From: Vreelandella songnenensis | Lineage (GTDB): Bacteria > Pseudomonadota > Gammaproteobacteria > Pseudomonadales > Halomonadaceae | Direction of reading: 5' to 3' | Assembly (NCBI RefSeq): GCF_003002925.1 | Contig: NZ_PVTK01000003.1 | Coordinates: 186,001-250,000, forward strand | DNA length: 64,000 nucleotides | Part shown: in pieces, positions 1 through 8,960 of the stretch | Layout of the letters: each line of letters starts with the position of its first letter | Position numbering within the stretch: position 1 is the first letter of the stretch | Position numbers and translations under genes: made by a program | The notes under the pieces: model-generated | The model's input: only the letters and a program-made list of their open reading frames with translations | Database searches by the model: none | What the model was told of the DNA's origin: nothing

Positions 1-2
1 CC

Positions 3-1910
3 AGCGCATGCCTGGCGCAGGCTCAGGGTGAAGAGAGCGAAGATACCCGCTGGTTCTCGGTTGATGCGATCAACGAAGGGCTAGCGGAAGCGCCCGAAGA
101 CATGAGCCTGGCAACGCCGCGCGAGACACTGCGCAATTTTCTGGAGCTTACCGACGACGAGGAGTTTACCGCCGCCGCCCATGTGCTCAATCTTTCTGCT
201 TTTTCAAGCGGTGAGCAGCAGGAGCGTGGGGCAGAGCTTGCCAGACAGCTTGCCGAGGTGCTGCGGCGGGGCGAGTGGCTGAATGCGTCGAACCTTTCCG
301 GGCGCCAGGATGCGGCCATTGAAGACCCCTCCGGGCAGAATCCGCGGGCCGGTGAACCGCGCCGTGACATCGAGGTGGCCTCGCTCAAGGCAGGTGGCCA
401 GACTTACGATATTCGCCTGGGTCGTTACCGGGTAGAGGATGACGATCCTATCTGGCTGATCATGCCGGACAGCGTTTCCGCCATTCCGTTGCTGTATGAC
501 GAGTATGGGCCTTCCATGCTAGAGGAGTATATTCCCGAGCGCCTGAAGGCCTCGTTTGGCATGCTCAAGCTCTGGGAATGGATAGCCATTCCGGTATTCG
601 TGCTGATCATCGGCTCCGTCGGGTGGGCGGTGTACAGCCTCGTCGGGCTAGTGGCAAAGCTTGTGCCCTCCGGGGCGCGCAGCATCTTTGCTGCGCGCAT
701 CAAGGGGCCGGTGGCGCTGATCGTGATGTCGCTGGTCACCCAGACGCTGCTCGATTACGTGGTGTCCTTCTCGGCCGTGGCCACCACGACATTCCGGGTA
801 GTGCTGATTGCGGTCATGGCCTGGGGCGTGGGCACGATCGCCCTGCGCCTGGTCGATACCATCATGCTGCGCATGACGCGCCGCCTGGTGGGGGAAATCG
901 ACGATACCAAGCCCAAGGATGAGCGCAAGCTGCTGACCACGCTGTACGCGCTGCGCCGCGGTATCATTCTGCTGACGGTCATTGCCGTTTCAGTTTATGT
1001 GCTCAGTCAGATACAGCTTTTCGAGACCCTGGGGCTTTCGATCATGGCCTCGGCCAGCGTACTGGCCGTGCTCGTGGGTATCGCGGGTCAGGCGGTGCTG
1101 GGTAACATTCTTGCGTCTTTCCAGCTGTCGTTGGCCAAGCCCATCCGCATCGGTGATCTGGTGATCTTTGAAGGCCAGTGGTGCTACGTGGAAGGCATCT
1201 TCTATACGTTCATCCGTTTGAGGGTATGGGATGAGCGACGCCTGATCGTGCCGGTCACGTATTTCACCTCCAAGCCCTTTGAAAACCTCTCGGTGAAAAG
1301 CGCCAAGATGTATCGAAGCCTTGAGCTGGTTGTGCACCTGAGTGCGGATATCTCGCTTATTCGAGAAAAGTTTCTGGAGTATGCCGAGCAAGAGGACTGC
1401 GTGATCGAAAACCACAAGCTACTTCTCTACGTCACGGGCCAGACTGCTCATGCCCAGACGGTGACCGGCTACCTGATGACCTCCGACCCGCTTTCGGGCT
1501 GGTCGGCAGAGATGAATATTCGCGAAAAGCTGATCACGTTCATTCGCGATAATCATCCCGAATGGTGGCCGCGCGAGGTCATGGTGATCAGCCATCGCGA
1601 TGTGACAAAAGGCCATGGGACGAATAACCCCAAGACCGCCAAGACCTCGAAAGATGATGGCGAGGAGAAGACCGAGAAAACCGGTGATGACGCGCCTGAA
1701 TCTGCGATAGAAGAAGATCGGGATGAGGCAGAAGAAGACCGGGATGAGACGGAACGCCCGGATAGCGACGCTGAAACCGAAGACACTGAGAAGCACGAAA
1801 AGCCCAGGCGTTCAGCCGATTCGGAAAAAACGGTGAAAGCAAGGCGCGCTGACGACGAAGACAGCACCGATGAGGCAGAGCGCTCGGACGATGAGTCTTC
1901 CAAGCGCTGA
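3..1910 (+). CDS. MscS-family mechanosensitive channel with long charged tail (5' partial)
   Basis: This is a small-conductance mechanosensitive channel of the inner membrane that would release solutes on hypo-osmotic shock. The frame is open to the window edge and begins with residues resembling the end of a signal peptide (ACLAQAQG), so the true start lies upstream; the first internal ATG is at 102. Several hydrophobic helices span roughly residues 155-350 counted from that ATG. They end in the Gly/Ala-rich pore helix (VLVGIAGQAVLGN) and the MscS beta domain (KPIRIGDLVIFEG, then VPVTYFTSKPFEN). An extracytoplasmic N-terminal region precedes the membrane part. The last ~100 residues are almost entirely D, E, K, R, S and T and probably disordered. 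Family assignment is secure; the role of the tail is unknown. Confidence 0.88.
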   Translation, partial: SACLAQAQGEESEDTRWFSVDAINEGLAEAPEDMSLATPRETLRNFLELTDDEEFTAAAHVLNLSAFSSGEQQERGAELARQLAEVLRRGEWLNASNLSGRQDAAIEDPSGQNPRAGEPRRDIEVASLKAGGQTYDIRLGRYRVEDDDPIWLIMPDSVSAIPLLYDEYGPSMLEEYIPERLKASFGMLKLWEWIAIPVFVLIIGSVGWAVYSLVGLVAKLVPSGARSIFAARIKGPVALIVMSLVTQTLLDYVVSFSAVATTTFRVVLIAVMAWGVGTIALRLVDTIMLRMTRRLVGEIDDTKPKDERKLLTTLYALRRGIILLTVIAVSVYVLSQIQLFETLGLSIMASASVLAVLVGIAGQAVLGNILASFQLSLAKPIRIGDLVIFEGQWCYVEGIFYTFIRLRVWDERRLIVPVTYFTSKPFENLSVKSAKMYRSLELVVHLSADISLIREKFLEYAEQEDCVIENHKLLLYVTGQTAHAQTVTGYLMTSDPLSGWSAEMNIREKLITFIRDNHPEWWPREVMVISHRDVTKGHGTNNPKTAKTSKDDGEEKTEKTGDDAPESAIEEDRDEAEEDRDETERPDSDAETEDTEKHEKPRRSADSEKTVKARRADDEDSTDEAERSDDESSKR

Positions 1911-1935
1911 TCTGATGCGTAGCGCTAAAGTGCTG

Positions 1936-1965
1936 CCGCCCGCCAACGTAATGCTCGGCGGGCGG
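1936..1965. terminator. Hairpin between convergent genes
   Basis: A perfect 9-bp stem (CCGCCCGCC / GGCGGGCGG) with a 12-nt loop lies between the convergent channel and nitroreductase genes. No strong T-tract follows on either strand, so terminator function is inferred from position and GC-rich stem. Confidence 0.55.
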
Positions 1966-1976
1966 TGGCGTAATCC

Positions 1977-2576
1977 TTAAGAGAAAACGCGGAAGCGCTC
2001 TTCGTCGTCCATGAAGGTCTTCTCGCCAAACGGCGCTTCGTGAGAGCCGAAGGGCATCTGAGCACGCAGTTTCCAGGAAGCCGGCAGGTCCCAGGTCTGG
2101 AAGACCGCTTCATCAATGATCGGGTTGTAGTGCTGCAGGCTGGCGCCGATGTCTGACTCGGAAAGCGCGGTCCACACCGCAAACTGGGCGATGCCGGTTG
2201 AGTGCTCTGACCAGACGGGGAAGTTGTCGGCGTAGAGCGGGAATTTTTCCTGCAATTCCTTGACCACGTCCTGGTCTTCGAAGAACAGCACGGTGCCCGC
2301 ACCGGCGGAAAAGCTGTTGACTTTCTGCTCGGTGGCGGCGAACGCCTCTGCCGGCACGATCTTGCGCAGAGTGTCCATCACCAGCTGCCAGAACGCTTCG
2401 TGCTGGTCGTTGAACAGAATCACCGCCCGCGAGCTTTGCGAGTTGAAGGAAGAGGGGGCCTGCTTCACGGCTTCCTTGATAAGCGCGGTCACCACCGTTG
2501 AGCTGATCGGAAGATCTTTGCCAATAACGTATTGGCTACGGCGCTGCTTGTAGATATTGATAGCGGAGTTAGGCAC
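1977..2576 (-). CDS. Nitroreductase family oxidoreductase
   Basis: A 199-residue cytoplasmic protein of the FMN-dependent nitroreductase superfamily, likely an NAD(P)H-dependent reductase of nitro or quinone compounds. The N-terminal RRSQY segment and the APSSFNSQSSRAVIL segment match the usual FMN-binding positions (R-x-S, then PS..N.Q..R). The central IAQFAVWTALSESDIGASLQHYNP stretch is the typical helix and loop before the second flavin contact. Length fits the short Frm2/Hbn1-like subgroup. It is monocistronic, convergent with the upstream channel gene. The physiological substrate cannot be told from sequence. Confidence 0.85.
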   Translation of the reverse strand: MPNSAINIYKQRRSQYVIGKDLPISSTVVTALIKEAVKQAPSSFNSQSSRAVILFNDQHEAFWQLVMDTLRKIVPAEAFAATEQKVNSFSAGAGTVLFFEDQDVVKELQEKFPLYADNFPVWSEHSTGIAQFAVWTALSESDIGASLQHYNPIIDEAVFQTWDLPASWKLRAQMPFGSHEAPFGEKTFMDDEERFRVFS

Positions 2577-2738
2577 AAGCGCCTCCTCAATGATTGGTAG
2601 AACCCCTGAGGAAAGCGGCTCTCAGGACCGAGGCGAAATTTAAACTACTCTGTTCAAGGAAACCATGGAGAAATGTCAGCGCTTTAAGTGAAAAAAATCC
2701 TCGTATTGGTACCTCAAGTTTTGCTGAAAACGGCCAGC

Positions 2739-2767
2739 AGCAATGGCGCTTCAAGAGCGCCATTGCT
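2739..2767 (-). terminator. Terminator downstream of the LplT-Aas gene
   Basis: A perfect 12-bp stem (AGCAATGGCGCT and its complement) with a 5-nt loop lies about 50 nt past the stop codon at 2820 on the minus strand, followed in that direction by a weakly T-rich stretch. The rest of 2577-2819 shows no gene. Confidence 0.6.
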
Positions 2768-2819
2768 GTGCCTGTAAAGCAGGCAATTCAGCGGCAGATT
2801 GCGCTATTGCGCGGTTTTA

Positions 2820-5800
2820 TCATGACGCGGATGGCGCGGTGCTTTCGGCAAGCTTCGCCTTGGCCAGGCGTTTGGCCCCGGCAATATCAGGCTTGCCCGA
2901 ACCCAGGCTTGGCAGCGCTTCAACGGTAAACCAGTAGCTTGGTACCATCATCGGCGAGGCGCCGTTTTCCAGCATGGCCGCGCGTGCCGCCTGGGTGTCC
3001 AGGGGCGTCTCGGAAAGCAGCACGATACGCTCGCCCTTGCTTGCATCCGGCACGCTGACCGCCATGAGTGCGGTGTCCAGGTCGGGCAGCGTGGCTTTTA
3101 CTGCCTGCTCTACCGAGGCAAGTCCCACCATTTCGCCGCCAATCTTGGCAAACCTCGAGTAGCGGTCAACGATGAACAGAAAGCCGTCGTCGTCCAGATA
3201 CCCCTTGTCGCCCGTGACATACCAGCGCTGGCCGTGGAGCTCGCGCAGTACGCTCTCTGTTCGCGCGGTATCGCCAAGATAACCCTGCATGACCTGAGGG
3301 CCGCTGATCAGGATCATTCCGGCGTCACCGGTGGCGAGTTCGGTAAAGCTTTCCGGATCGACGATCTTGAAGCTGGTGCCGGGCAGCGGCATGCCTACGC
3401 TGCCTATCTTGGCGCCGCGCTGTACCTGCAGGTAGTTGATATCCAGGGCATCCGGCAGGTTGACTGCGGCTACCGGCGCCGTTTCAGTAGCGCCGTAACC
3501 TTCGAAGATCAGCTTGTGGAATTTCCTCTGGAAGGCTTCGCGCACGCTGTCATCGACTTTCTCCGCCCCGGCAACCACCACGCGCAGGCTGTCCAGCATG
3601 AGCGGGTGAACCTTGGGGCTGCGGGTGAACAGGCGCAGAAAGCTGGACGTGCCGCACATGATCGTCACGCGGTGCTTGGCAATGGCCTTGGCGATGCCGG
3701 TAGCGTCGGTAGGGTCCGGGTGACACACCAGCGGCAGACCCTCGATGAGCGGCAAGAATTGCGTCACTGTGAGGCCAAAGGCATGGAACAGCGGCAGCGA
3801 CGCCATCATGACATCGTCGTGCTCGGTATTCAGCGCATCAGACGTCTGCTTGATATTGGCCATCAGGTTGTGGTGGCTAAGCATGACGCCCTTGGGCGCG
3901 CCTTCGCTGCCACTGGAAAACAGGATGGCCGCGGTGGCATCGCCGCAGTGAGAGCGGCTAAAGCATTGGCGCAGAATCCCGGTAGGCAACAGGCGCACGG
4001 CCAGCCACATGCTCAGCCGCTCGGCACGACCGATCGAGGCCTGCAGCGTTTCCAGGTAGACCACGCGGTAATTGGCCAGCAGGGCATCTACCTCCAACCC
4101 GCGCTGGGCAAGCTTCTCCACAAAGCGCTGTGAGGTGAATACGGTACTGATATCGGCCTGAGAGAGTGCGGACGCCAGGGCCTCCTGGCTTGCGGTGTAG
4201 TTGAGATTGACCACTGTCTTGCCCGCCTGCAGGGTGGCCATATTGGCAAGCACCCCGGCGCTGCTGGTAGGGAGCAGCAGGCCCACATTCTGTGCCGGGC
4301 TGAGTTTGCGGATTCGCCGGGCCATCATCAGGCTGGCGGCCAGCGCCGTGCCGGCCTTGAGCGGGCGGCTCAGCGAGTCGGCCAGGGCAAGCTCCCCCGG
4401 GCGGCGTTTGACGCTTCTGATCCACGCATCGGGCAGGGTTTGCAGGTCATCCATGGCGTGCTGCCAGGAACGCGTGGCCTGATCAAAGATGCGCCGCTTG
4501 AGCACGTCCGCCGGGGTCTCCTTGGGCAGCGGTTCGCCAAAGGCGACGATGACCGAGCGGTGCAGCGGCGCGTTGCGCAGCGCCTTGAGCTTGCTCGATG
4601 AGCGCGAAAACTGGCTGCCCCACAGGCCGCGCAGATAGAACGGCACGATCTTGACATCCGGGTTGGCCATTTCGCAGGCGCGCCGATAGCCGCTGCGAAA
4701 CTCGCCCAGTTGGCCGGTACGGCTGATCGCACCCTCGGGAAACAGGCACACCACTTCACCGGCATTCAACTGCTCGGCCACGGCTGCCAGCGCCTGGCTT
4801 GCGTTTTCGCCGCGCTCGATGGGAATACAGCCCAGCGCCTTGAAGAACCCGCGCAGGTACCAGCGCTCATAGACGCTTCTCAGCATCACGAAACGCACCG
4901 GGCGAGGGCTTGCGATCTGTACCATGGCCCAGTCCACCCAACTGATATGGTTACCCAGCAGCAGCACGCCCCCTTGAGAAGGCAGGTTCTCCAAACCATG
5001 CACATCTACCCGGTAGTGGCGCGTCAGCAGGAAGCTGAGCAGAAAGCGCACCAGGCTCTGGGGCAGCTTGATCACGGTGTAGGCGCCGCCCACCAGGGCC
5101 ACCGCTGCAATCAGCATCAGCAGGTAGCGACTGTCGGCACCGGCGAGCGCAAAGAGCGCGGTCACGATCAGAAAGCCCAGCATGGCCAGGTTCTGAATCC
5201 AGTTGTTGGCGGCCAGCACAGTGCCCAGCTCCCGCTCGGCGGCGTGAAACTGAATCAAAGCGTTCAGGGGCACGATGAACAGCCCGCCCATCAGGCCGAT
5301 AAACACGAAGTTGAGCGCCTGGGTCAGCGGAGTGGAAAATAGCGGCAGGCAGCCAAGCCCTATGGCCACGCCCAGCGCGCCGACCGGAATCAGCCCGGTT
5401 TCGATACGGTTATGGGAAAACTTGCTGGCCAGCATCGAGCCCAGGGCGATCCCCACGCCGCTGGCAGCCAGAATACCTTGTAGCACCAGCGTATTATCGA
5501 TGTTCAGCGCGGCTTTGGCGTAGGCTGGAAACGCGGCAAGCAGCACCTGGCCCACCGACCAGAAAGTGGCCAGGCCAATGATCGAAAGCCTGAGCACCGG
5601 CTGACGGGCCACGATGCTGAGGTTTTCGCGAGCGGTCTGGCCGCGCCAGTAGTGCTTCCAGGCGAGTTTTTCCTGCGGGGTGGCCGCGCTATCCAGCGGC
5701 AGACGGTAGAGTAAAAGTGCCTGCATGAGGCTATTGGCCACCAGCAGCCAGCCAAGTGGGGCAATGTGGCCAAGCATCTGGCCCGGCGTTTGATCGGTTG

Positions 5801-6302
5801 ATATTACCCAGTGCTCGAACAGCGCGGTAAAGGCGACGGTGCCCGCCAGAATGGCGCCAATGGTGACTGCCTGAATCAGTCCGTTGGCCTCGGCCAGGCG
5901 CGGTTTGCCAAACAGCCCTTTTATCAGGCCATACTTGGCGGGCGAATAAAACGCTGACTGAACGGCCAGCAGCAGCGTCATGGCAAACGCTAGCCAGAAC
6001 ATGCCGTAATAGTAGGCGGCGGTAATACCCAGCGACACGCCGACCGCCGCCCAGGCAGAAAGGCGCAGAATGCGTACTTTGGGGTGGGCGTTGGCCGCGT
6101 GCCCGGCGGGGGTGAACAGTAGAATGAACGGCAGCAGGATCAGTGCGTTGACCAGCGCGGTCAGCACGATCTGCGTGGTGCCCTCATAGCTTTTGAAGAT
6201 CGTGTTCTGAATGACGATCTTGTGGCCCAGATCAACGAAGGCGTTGAGGAAAATGGCGATCAGGTAGGGCCAGGCGCCCGGCGTACGGAGCAGTCGTTGC
6301 AT
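2820..6302 (-). CDS. aas: LplT-Aas fusion: lysophospholipid flippase / 2-acyl-GPE acyltransferase / acyl-ACP synthetase
   Basis: A 1160-residue inner-membrane protein for recycling lysophospholipids. Residues ~1-410 form an MFS transporter like LplT, which flips lyso-PE inward. Residues ~430-630 are a PlsC-type acyltransferase with the H-x4-D box (GNHISWVDW) and the FPEGAISRTG substrate box. Residues ~650-1150 are an AMP-forming acyl-ACP synthetase with the P-loop-like SSGSEGAPKGVMLSHHN and a YGATETAP motif. In E. coli LplT and Aas are separate adjacent genes; here they are one uninterrupted frame, a fusion known in several proteobacteria. The start at 6302 gives the expected MFS N terminus. 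Monocistronic, divergent from the XRE-type gene. Confidence 0.92.
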   Translation of the reverse strand: MQRLLRTPGAWPYLIAIFLNAFVDLGHKIVIQNTIFKSYEGTTQIVLTALVNALILLPFILLFTPAGHAANAHPKVRILRLSAWAAVGVSLGITAAYYYGMFWLAFAMTLLLAVQSAFYSPAKYGLIKGLFGKPRLAEANGLIQAVTIGAILAGTVAFTALFEHWVISTDQTPGQMLGHIAPLGWLLVANSLMQALLLYRLPLDSAATPQEKLAWKHYWRGQTARENLSIVARQPVLRLSIIGLATFWSVGQVLLAAFPAYAKAALNIDNTLVLQGILAASGVGIALGSMLASKFSHNRIETGLIPVGALGVAIGLGCLPLFSTPLTQALNFVFIGLMGGLFIVPLNALIQFHAAERELGTVLAANNWIQNLAMLGFLIVTALFALAGADSRYLLMLIAAVALVGGAYTVIKLPQSLVRFLLSFLLTRHYRVDVHGLENLPSQGGVLLLGNHISWVDWAMVQIASPRPVRFVMLRSVYERWYLRGFFKALGCIPIERGENASQALAAVAEQLNAGEVVCLFPEGAISRTGQLGEFRSGYRRACEMANPDVKIVPFYLRGLWGSQFSRSSSKLKALRNAPLHRSVIVAFGEPLPKETPADVLKRRIFDQATRSWQHAMDDLQTLPDAWIRSVKRRPGELALADSLSRPLKAGTALAASLMMARRIRKLSPAQNVGLLLPTSSAGVLANMATLQAGKTVVNLNYTASQEALASALSQADISTVFTSQRFVEKLAQRGLEVDALLANYRVVYLETLQASIGRAERLSMWLAVRLLPTGILRQCFSRSHCGDATAAILFSSGSEGAPKGVMLSHHNLMANIKQTSDALNTEHDDVMMASLPLFHAFGLTVTQFLPLIEGLPLVCHPDPTDATGIAKAIAKHRVTIMCGTSSFLRLFTRSPKVHPLMLDSLRVVVAGAEKVDDSVREAFQRKFHKLIFEGYGATETAPVAAVNLPDALDINYLQVQRGAKIGSVGMPLPGTSFKIVDPESFTELATGDAGMILISGPQVMQGYLGDTARTESVLRELHGQRWYVTGDKGYLDDDGFLFIVDRYSRFAKIGGEMVGLASVEQAVKATLPDLDTALMAVSVPDASKGERIVLLSETPLDTQAARAAMLENGASPMMVPSYWFTVEALPSLGSGKPDIAGAKRLAKAKLAESTAPSAS

Positions 6303-6439
6303 GAGTCGTCAGCCTTATGGTTGTGTTGAAGTCAGAAGGACTTTCCGTGACGGCTGCATTTTACGCAACCTTCGCACGACAAGTTGCGTTATTCGTGCGG
6401 TAAAGTATCGTTATAAGCTACTTTTCCCAGGAGGTCAGT

Positions 6440-7186
6440 GTGTCTCAAACCGGTTCGCTGCTCGATGCCCTGAAACGCCAGCTTCGCGCACAGGGCAAGA
6501 CCTATGCCGATGTGGCCCAGTGGCTTGGGCTAAGCGAGGCCTCGGTCAAGCGCATGTTCGCCGAGCGCCATGTCACGCTAGCACGCCTTGAGTGCATGTG
6601 TGAGCGGCTCGACATTGAATTTGCCGAACTCGTTCACGCCATGCAGGCCGACGAGCGGCGCCTGCAGGAGCTTACTCAGGCCCAGGAGCAGAGCATCGCC
6701 GACGACCACGAACTGTTTCTGGTCGCGGTATGCGTGCTCAACGGCTACAGCTTTGCCGATATTCATCGCCAGTACCAGTTGAGCGAGGCGGAGTGTACCC
6801 GCCAGCTATTGAAGCTCGAGCGGCTGGCGCTGATCGAGCTTCTGCCCGGCAACCGGATCCGGCGTCGGGTAGCCCCCAATTTCCGCTGGCGCCCTGGTGG
6901 GCCCATACAGCAGTTCTTCCAACAGTATATTGCCAACGAGTTCTTTCGCTCGCGCTTTGACAGCGAAAGCGAAAAGCTGCTGGTGCTCAACGGCTTGTTA
7001 TCCCGGGCGGGCAACGACGAGTGGCAACAGATCATGCAGCGCCTGGCCAAGGAGTTTCACGAACTCTGCCAGCGGGAAAGTGCACTACCCATCACCCAGC
7101 GTTTTGGTACCACCTCGGTGCTGGCGGTGCGTCAGTGGCAGCACGGGTTGTTCAAGGATTACGCGCGCGAGTCGCCGCAAAAATAA
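6440..7186 (+). CDS. XRE-type helix-turn-helix regulator
   Basis: A 248-residue putative transcription factor. The N-terminal ~70 residues form a Cro/CI-type HTH (KTYADVAQWLGLSEASVKRMF, then LARLECMCERLDIEFAELV). The remaining ~170 residues are mostly helical with no recognised ligand domain; a central part (SFADIHRQYQLSEAECTRQL) could be a second winged-helix-like unit. The GTG start at 6440 is chosen because AGGAGG lies 5-6 nt upstream. It is divergent from the LplT-Aas gene, so autoregulation or control of that gene is possible but unproven. Similar proteins occur widely in marine and halophilic gammaproteobacteria without known targets. Confidence 0.8.
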   Translation: MSQTGSLLDALKRQLRAQGKTYADVAQWLGLSEASVKRMFAERHVTLARLECMCERLDIEFAELVHAMQADERRLQELTQAQEQSIADDHELFLVAVCVLNGYSFADIHRQYQLSEAECTRQLLKLERLALIELLPGNRIRRRVAPNFRWRPGGPIQQFFQQYIANEFFRSRFDSESEKLLVLNGLLSRAGNDEWQQIMQRLAKEFHELCQRESALPITQRFGTTSVLAVRQWQHGLFKDYARESPQK

Positions 7187-7203
7187 AATACAGAAGGGTA
7201 GTG

Positions 7204-7253
7204 AAGGCCTGCGTGTTTTAGTACGCTCTGGCCGGTTCAGGCGAACAGGCCTT
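7204..7253 (+). terminator. Possible terminator after the XRE-type gene
   Basis: An 8-bp stem (AAGGCCTG / CAGGCCTT) with a long ~34-nt loop followed by TTTCAGTT. The long loop makes this a weak call. Confidence 0.35.
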
Positions 7254-7326
7254 TTCAGTTACCATTTCAGCTACCATCGTTTGAGATATCTCATGACCCG
7301 CAACCGCGTTATCCCGCGTGCCGTGT

Positions 7327-8193
7327 ATGAATAGCCTGCCGTTTGAAGCCTTGGCCTGCCCGCTCGACGGCGACCCGCTCACTCAAGCCGGCGGCACATG
7401 GCGCTGTGCGGCGGGGCACAGTTTTGATATTGCCAAGCAGGGGTATGTGAATCTGCTGCCGGTTCAGCGCAAGCGCTCCGCTGACCCCGGCGACAGCAAA
7501 GCCATGGTCGCCGCGCGCCAGCGCTTTCTGAACGCAGGCTATTATCAGCCGATCGCCGAGGCGGTAAGCGAGGCCGTGCTTGAGGATAGAGCCGAAGGCG
7601 CGACTCTTGCGTGCCTGGATGCGGGTTGTGGCGAAGGTTATTACCTGCGCCAACTGGCTAACGCCGCAACGGATGCAGCGCCGCTTGAGTTGATTGGCCT
7701 GGATATCTCGAAGTGGGCCGTACTGGCCGCCGCCAAACAGGGTATTGCCGGACAGAAAAGCCCGATTGGCGCAACCTGGGTCGTCGGCAGCAACGCCAAT
7801 CTCCCCGTGCAGGCACAGGCACTGGATAGGCTGCTGTGCATGTTCGGGTTTCCCGTGGTGGAGGAGTTTGCGCGAGTGCTCAAGCCGGGCGGCGTCTGGC
7901 TTCAGGTGGAGGCCGGGCCAAATCATCTGCGCGAGCTTCGCGAGGTCATCTACCCGACGCTCAAACCCGAGCGCGTAAGTAATGCACCGGTCCCGGAAGG
8001 GTTTACGCAGGCGAATACCCAAACGCTGAACTACTCGTTAACGCTGGAGGGTAAAGCGGCGATTGCCGATTTACTGGCGATGACACCGCACCTTTACCGG
8101 GCAACGGCTGAGGGCCGGGAGAGGGCGGCCGCCCTTGAGGCATTGAGCGTGACCGTAGACGTGCAGCTGAGCAAGCTCGTTCGCAACGGTTAG
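7327..8193 (+). CDS. rlmA: 23S rRNA (guanine-N1)-methyltransferase RlmA
   Basis: Methylates the N1 of G745 (E. coli numbering) in helix 35 of 23S rRNA using SAM. The protein has an N-terminal zinc-binding module (ACPLDGDPL, then CAAGHSFD), the family signature KQGYVNLLPVQ followed by a KRSADPGDSKAM-type segment, and a Rossmann methyltransferase core with the SAM motif LDAGCGEGYY. ATG 7327 gives an N terminus like E. coli RlmA; an in-frame GTG three codons upstream (7318) is the alternative, and neither has a good Shine-Dalgarno. In the first zinc pair the second cysteine is replaced (C-P-L-D rather than C-x-x-C), a variant I recall from Pseudomonas homologues too. About 288 residues, slightly longer than the E. 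coli protein. Confidence 0.9.
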   Translation: MNSLPFEALACPLDGDPLTQAGGTWRCAAGHSFDIAKQGYVNLLPVQRKRSADPGDSKAMVAARQRFLNAGYYQPIAEAVSEAVLEDRAEGATLACLDAGCGEGYYLRQLANAATDAAPLELIGLDISKWAVLAAAKQGIAGQKSPIGATWVVGSNANLPVQAQALDRLLCMFGFPVVEEFARVLKPGGVWLQVEAGPNHLRELREVIYPTLKPERVSNAPVPEGFTQANTQTLNYSLTLEGKAAIADLLAMTPHLYRATAEGRERAAALEALSVTVDVQLSKLVRNG

Positions 8194-8266
8194 TCCAGAC
8201 CTATTGAGCGTAGGGGTAGCTAACCTTGCGCTGTAGCTCATGTCTTCATGTAACGCCCAAACGCAA

Positions 8267-8290
8267 CAAGGCCCGCATGAGCGGGCCTTG
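8267..8290. terminator. Hairpin between rlmA and the cold-shock gene
   Basis: A perfect 10-bp stem (CAAGGCCCGC / GCGGGCCTTG) with a 4-nt loop sits between the convergent rlmA and cold-shock genes and could serve both strands. There is no clear T-tract. Confidence 0.55.
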
Positions 8291-8331
8291 TGGGGCGGAC
8301 CGAAGTCCGCACAAACTGTTAATCTAAAAGA

Positions 8332-8538
8332 TTAAGAAGTTTGCTTGATGTTAGAAGCCTGAAGGCCTTTTTTACCCTGGGTAACGTCAAAAGAAACGCT
8401 AGCGCCTTCTTGAAGGGTTTTGAAGCCGTCGGACTGAATTTCGGAGAAGTGGGCGAACAGGTCGTCGCTGCCGTCAGAAGGAGCGATGAAACCGAAGCCT
8501 TTAGTGTCGTTGAACCATTTAACTGTGCCAGTTGCCAT
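8332..8538 (-). CDS. Cold-shock domain protein, CspA family
   Basis: A 68-residue single cold-shock domain that binds single-stranded RNA/DNA and acts as an RNA chaperone. The RNP1 motif KGFGFI and RNP2-like LFAHFS are both present, and the N terminus [18 protein letters not shown] is canonical. The start codon is preceded by AAGGATC on the minus strand. The ~280 bp upstream (8539-8810) hold no gene. They would contain the promoter and perhaps a long 5' leader as in other csp genes, but no leader structure was worked out. Which paralogue it is, and whether it is cold-induced, cannot be said. Confidence 0.95.
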   Translation of the reverse strand: MATGTVKWFNDTKGFGFIAPSDGSDDLFAHFSEIQSDGFKTLQEGASVSFDVTQGKKGLQASNIKQTS

Positions 8539-8810
8539 GATTAGATCCTTTCGCGCATATGCGCTGTAATAAAGTTCCTGGTATTACCCAGATTAAGTAG
8601 CGGGTGAAACAAGGAATACAATATCAGGCTTGCCGAAAAAGATCGTACACTTCTGAAACCATGCTGCTTGCTAACCAACTGACGCTACAGTGTCACGATT
8701 ATCTCCGCGCGTCAAAGGCTTTTTGTATTTATTTTCCAGGCCTCGGGTAATATTTCACGCTTGGGCACCGCTGACTATCTCGCGAGTGCTAAGTATTTAA
8801 TACTCATTGC

Positions 8811-8957
8811 TTAATGACGGCGCTTGCGCATGGTGAGCTGTAATGCCGCCCCCAAGGCAGCAAGCCCGCCAGCGCTTAAAGCAAGCATCCCGACAGGCAA
8901 AGCGTTAGAGAGCATAAGCCCGCCCGCTGCGGCCCCGATGGTGAATGAAATGCGCCG
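8811..8957 (-). pseudogene. C-terminal remnant of an MFS transporter
   Basis: Reading the minus strand, about 46 codons ending at a TAA (8811-8813) encode a segment starting ISFTIGAAAGGLMLSNALP and ending QLTMRKRRH. This is the look of the last two membrane helices of an AraJ/MFS-type drug or sugar efflux protein with a basic tail. No start codon or upstream transporter sequence exists: a stop lies a few codons before the ISF segment and the opposite strand then switches to an unrelated coding remnant. Interpreted as the surviving 3' end of a deleted gene. Confidence 0.5.
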
Positions 8958-8960
8958 CGG

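Noticed and set aside
3234-4133. A 299-codon plus-strand frame inside the LplT-Aas gene
   Set aside because: It is antisense to a well-conserved acyl-ACP synthetase domain, has Gln/His/Arg-rich composition typical of reverse-frame GC-rich shadows, and has no recognisable domain or start signal.
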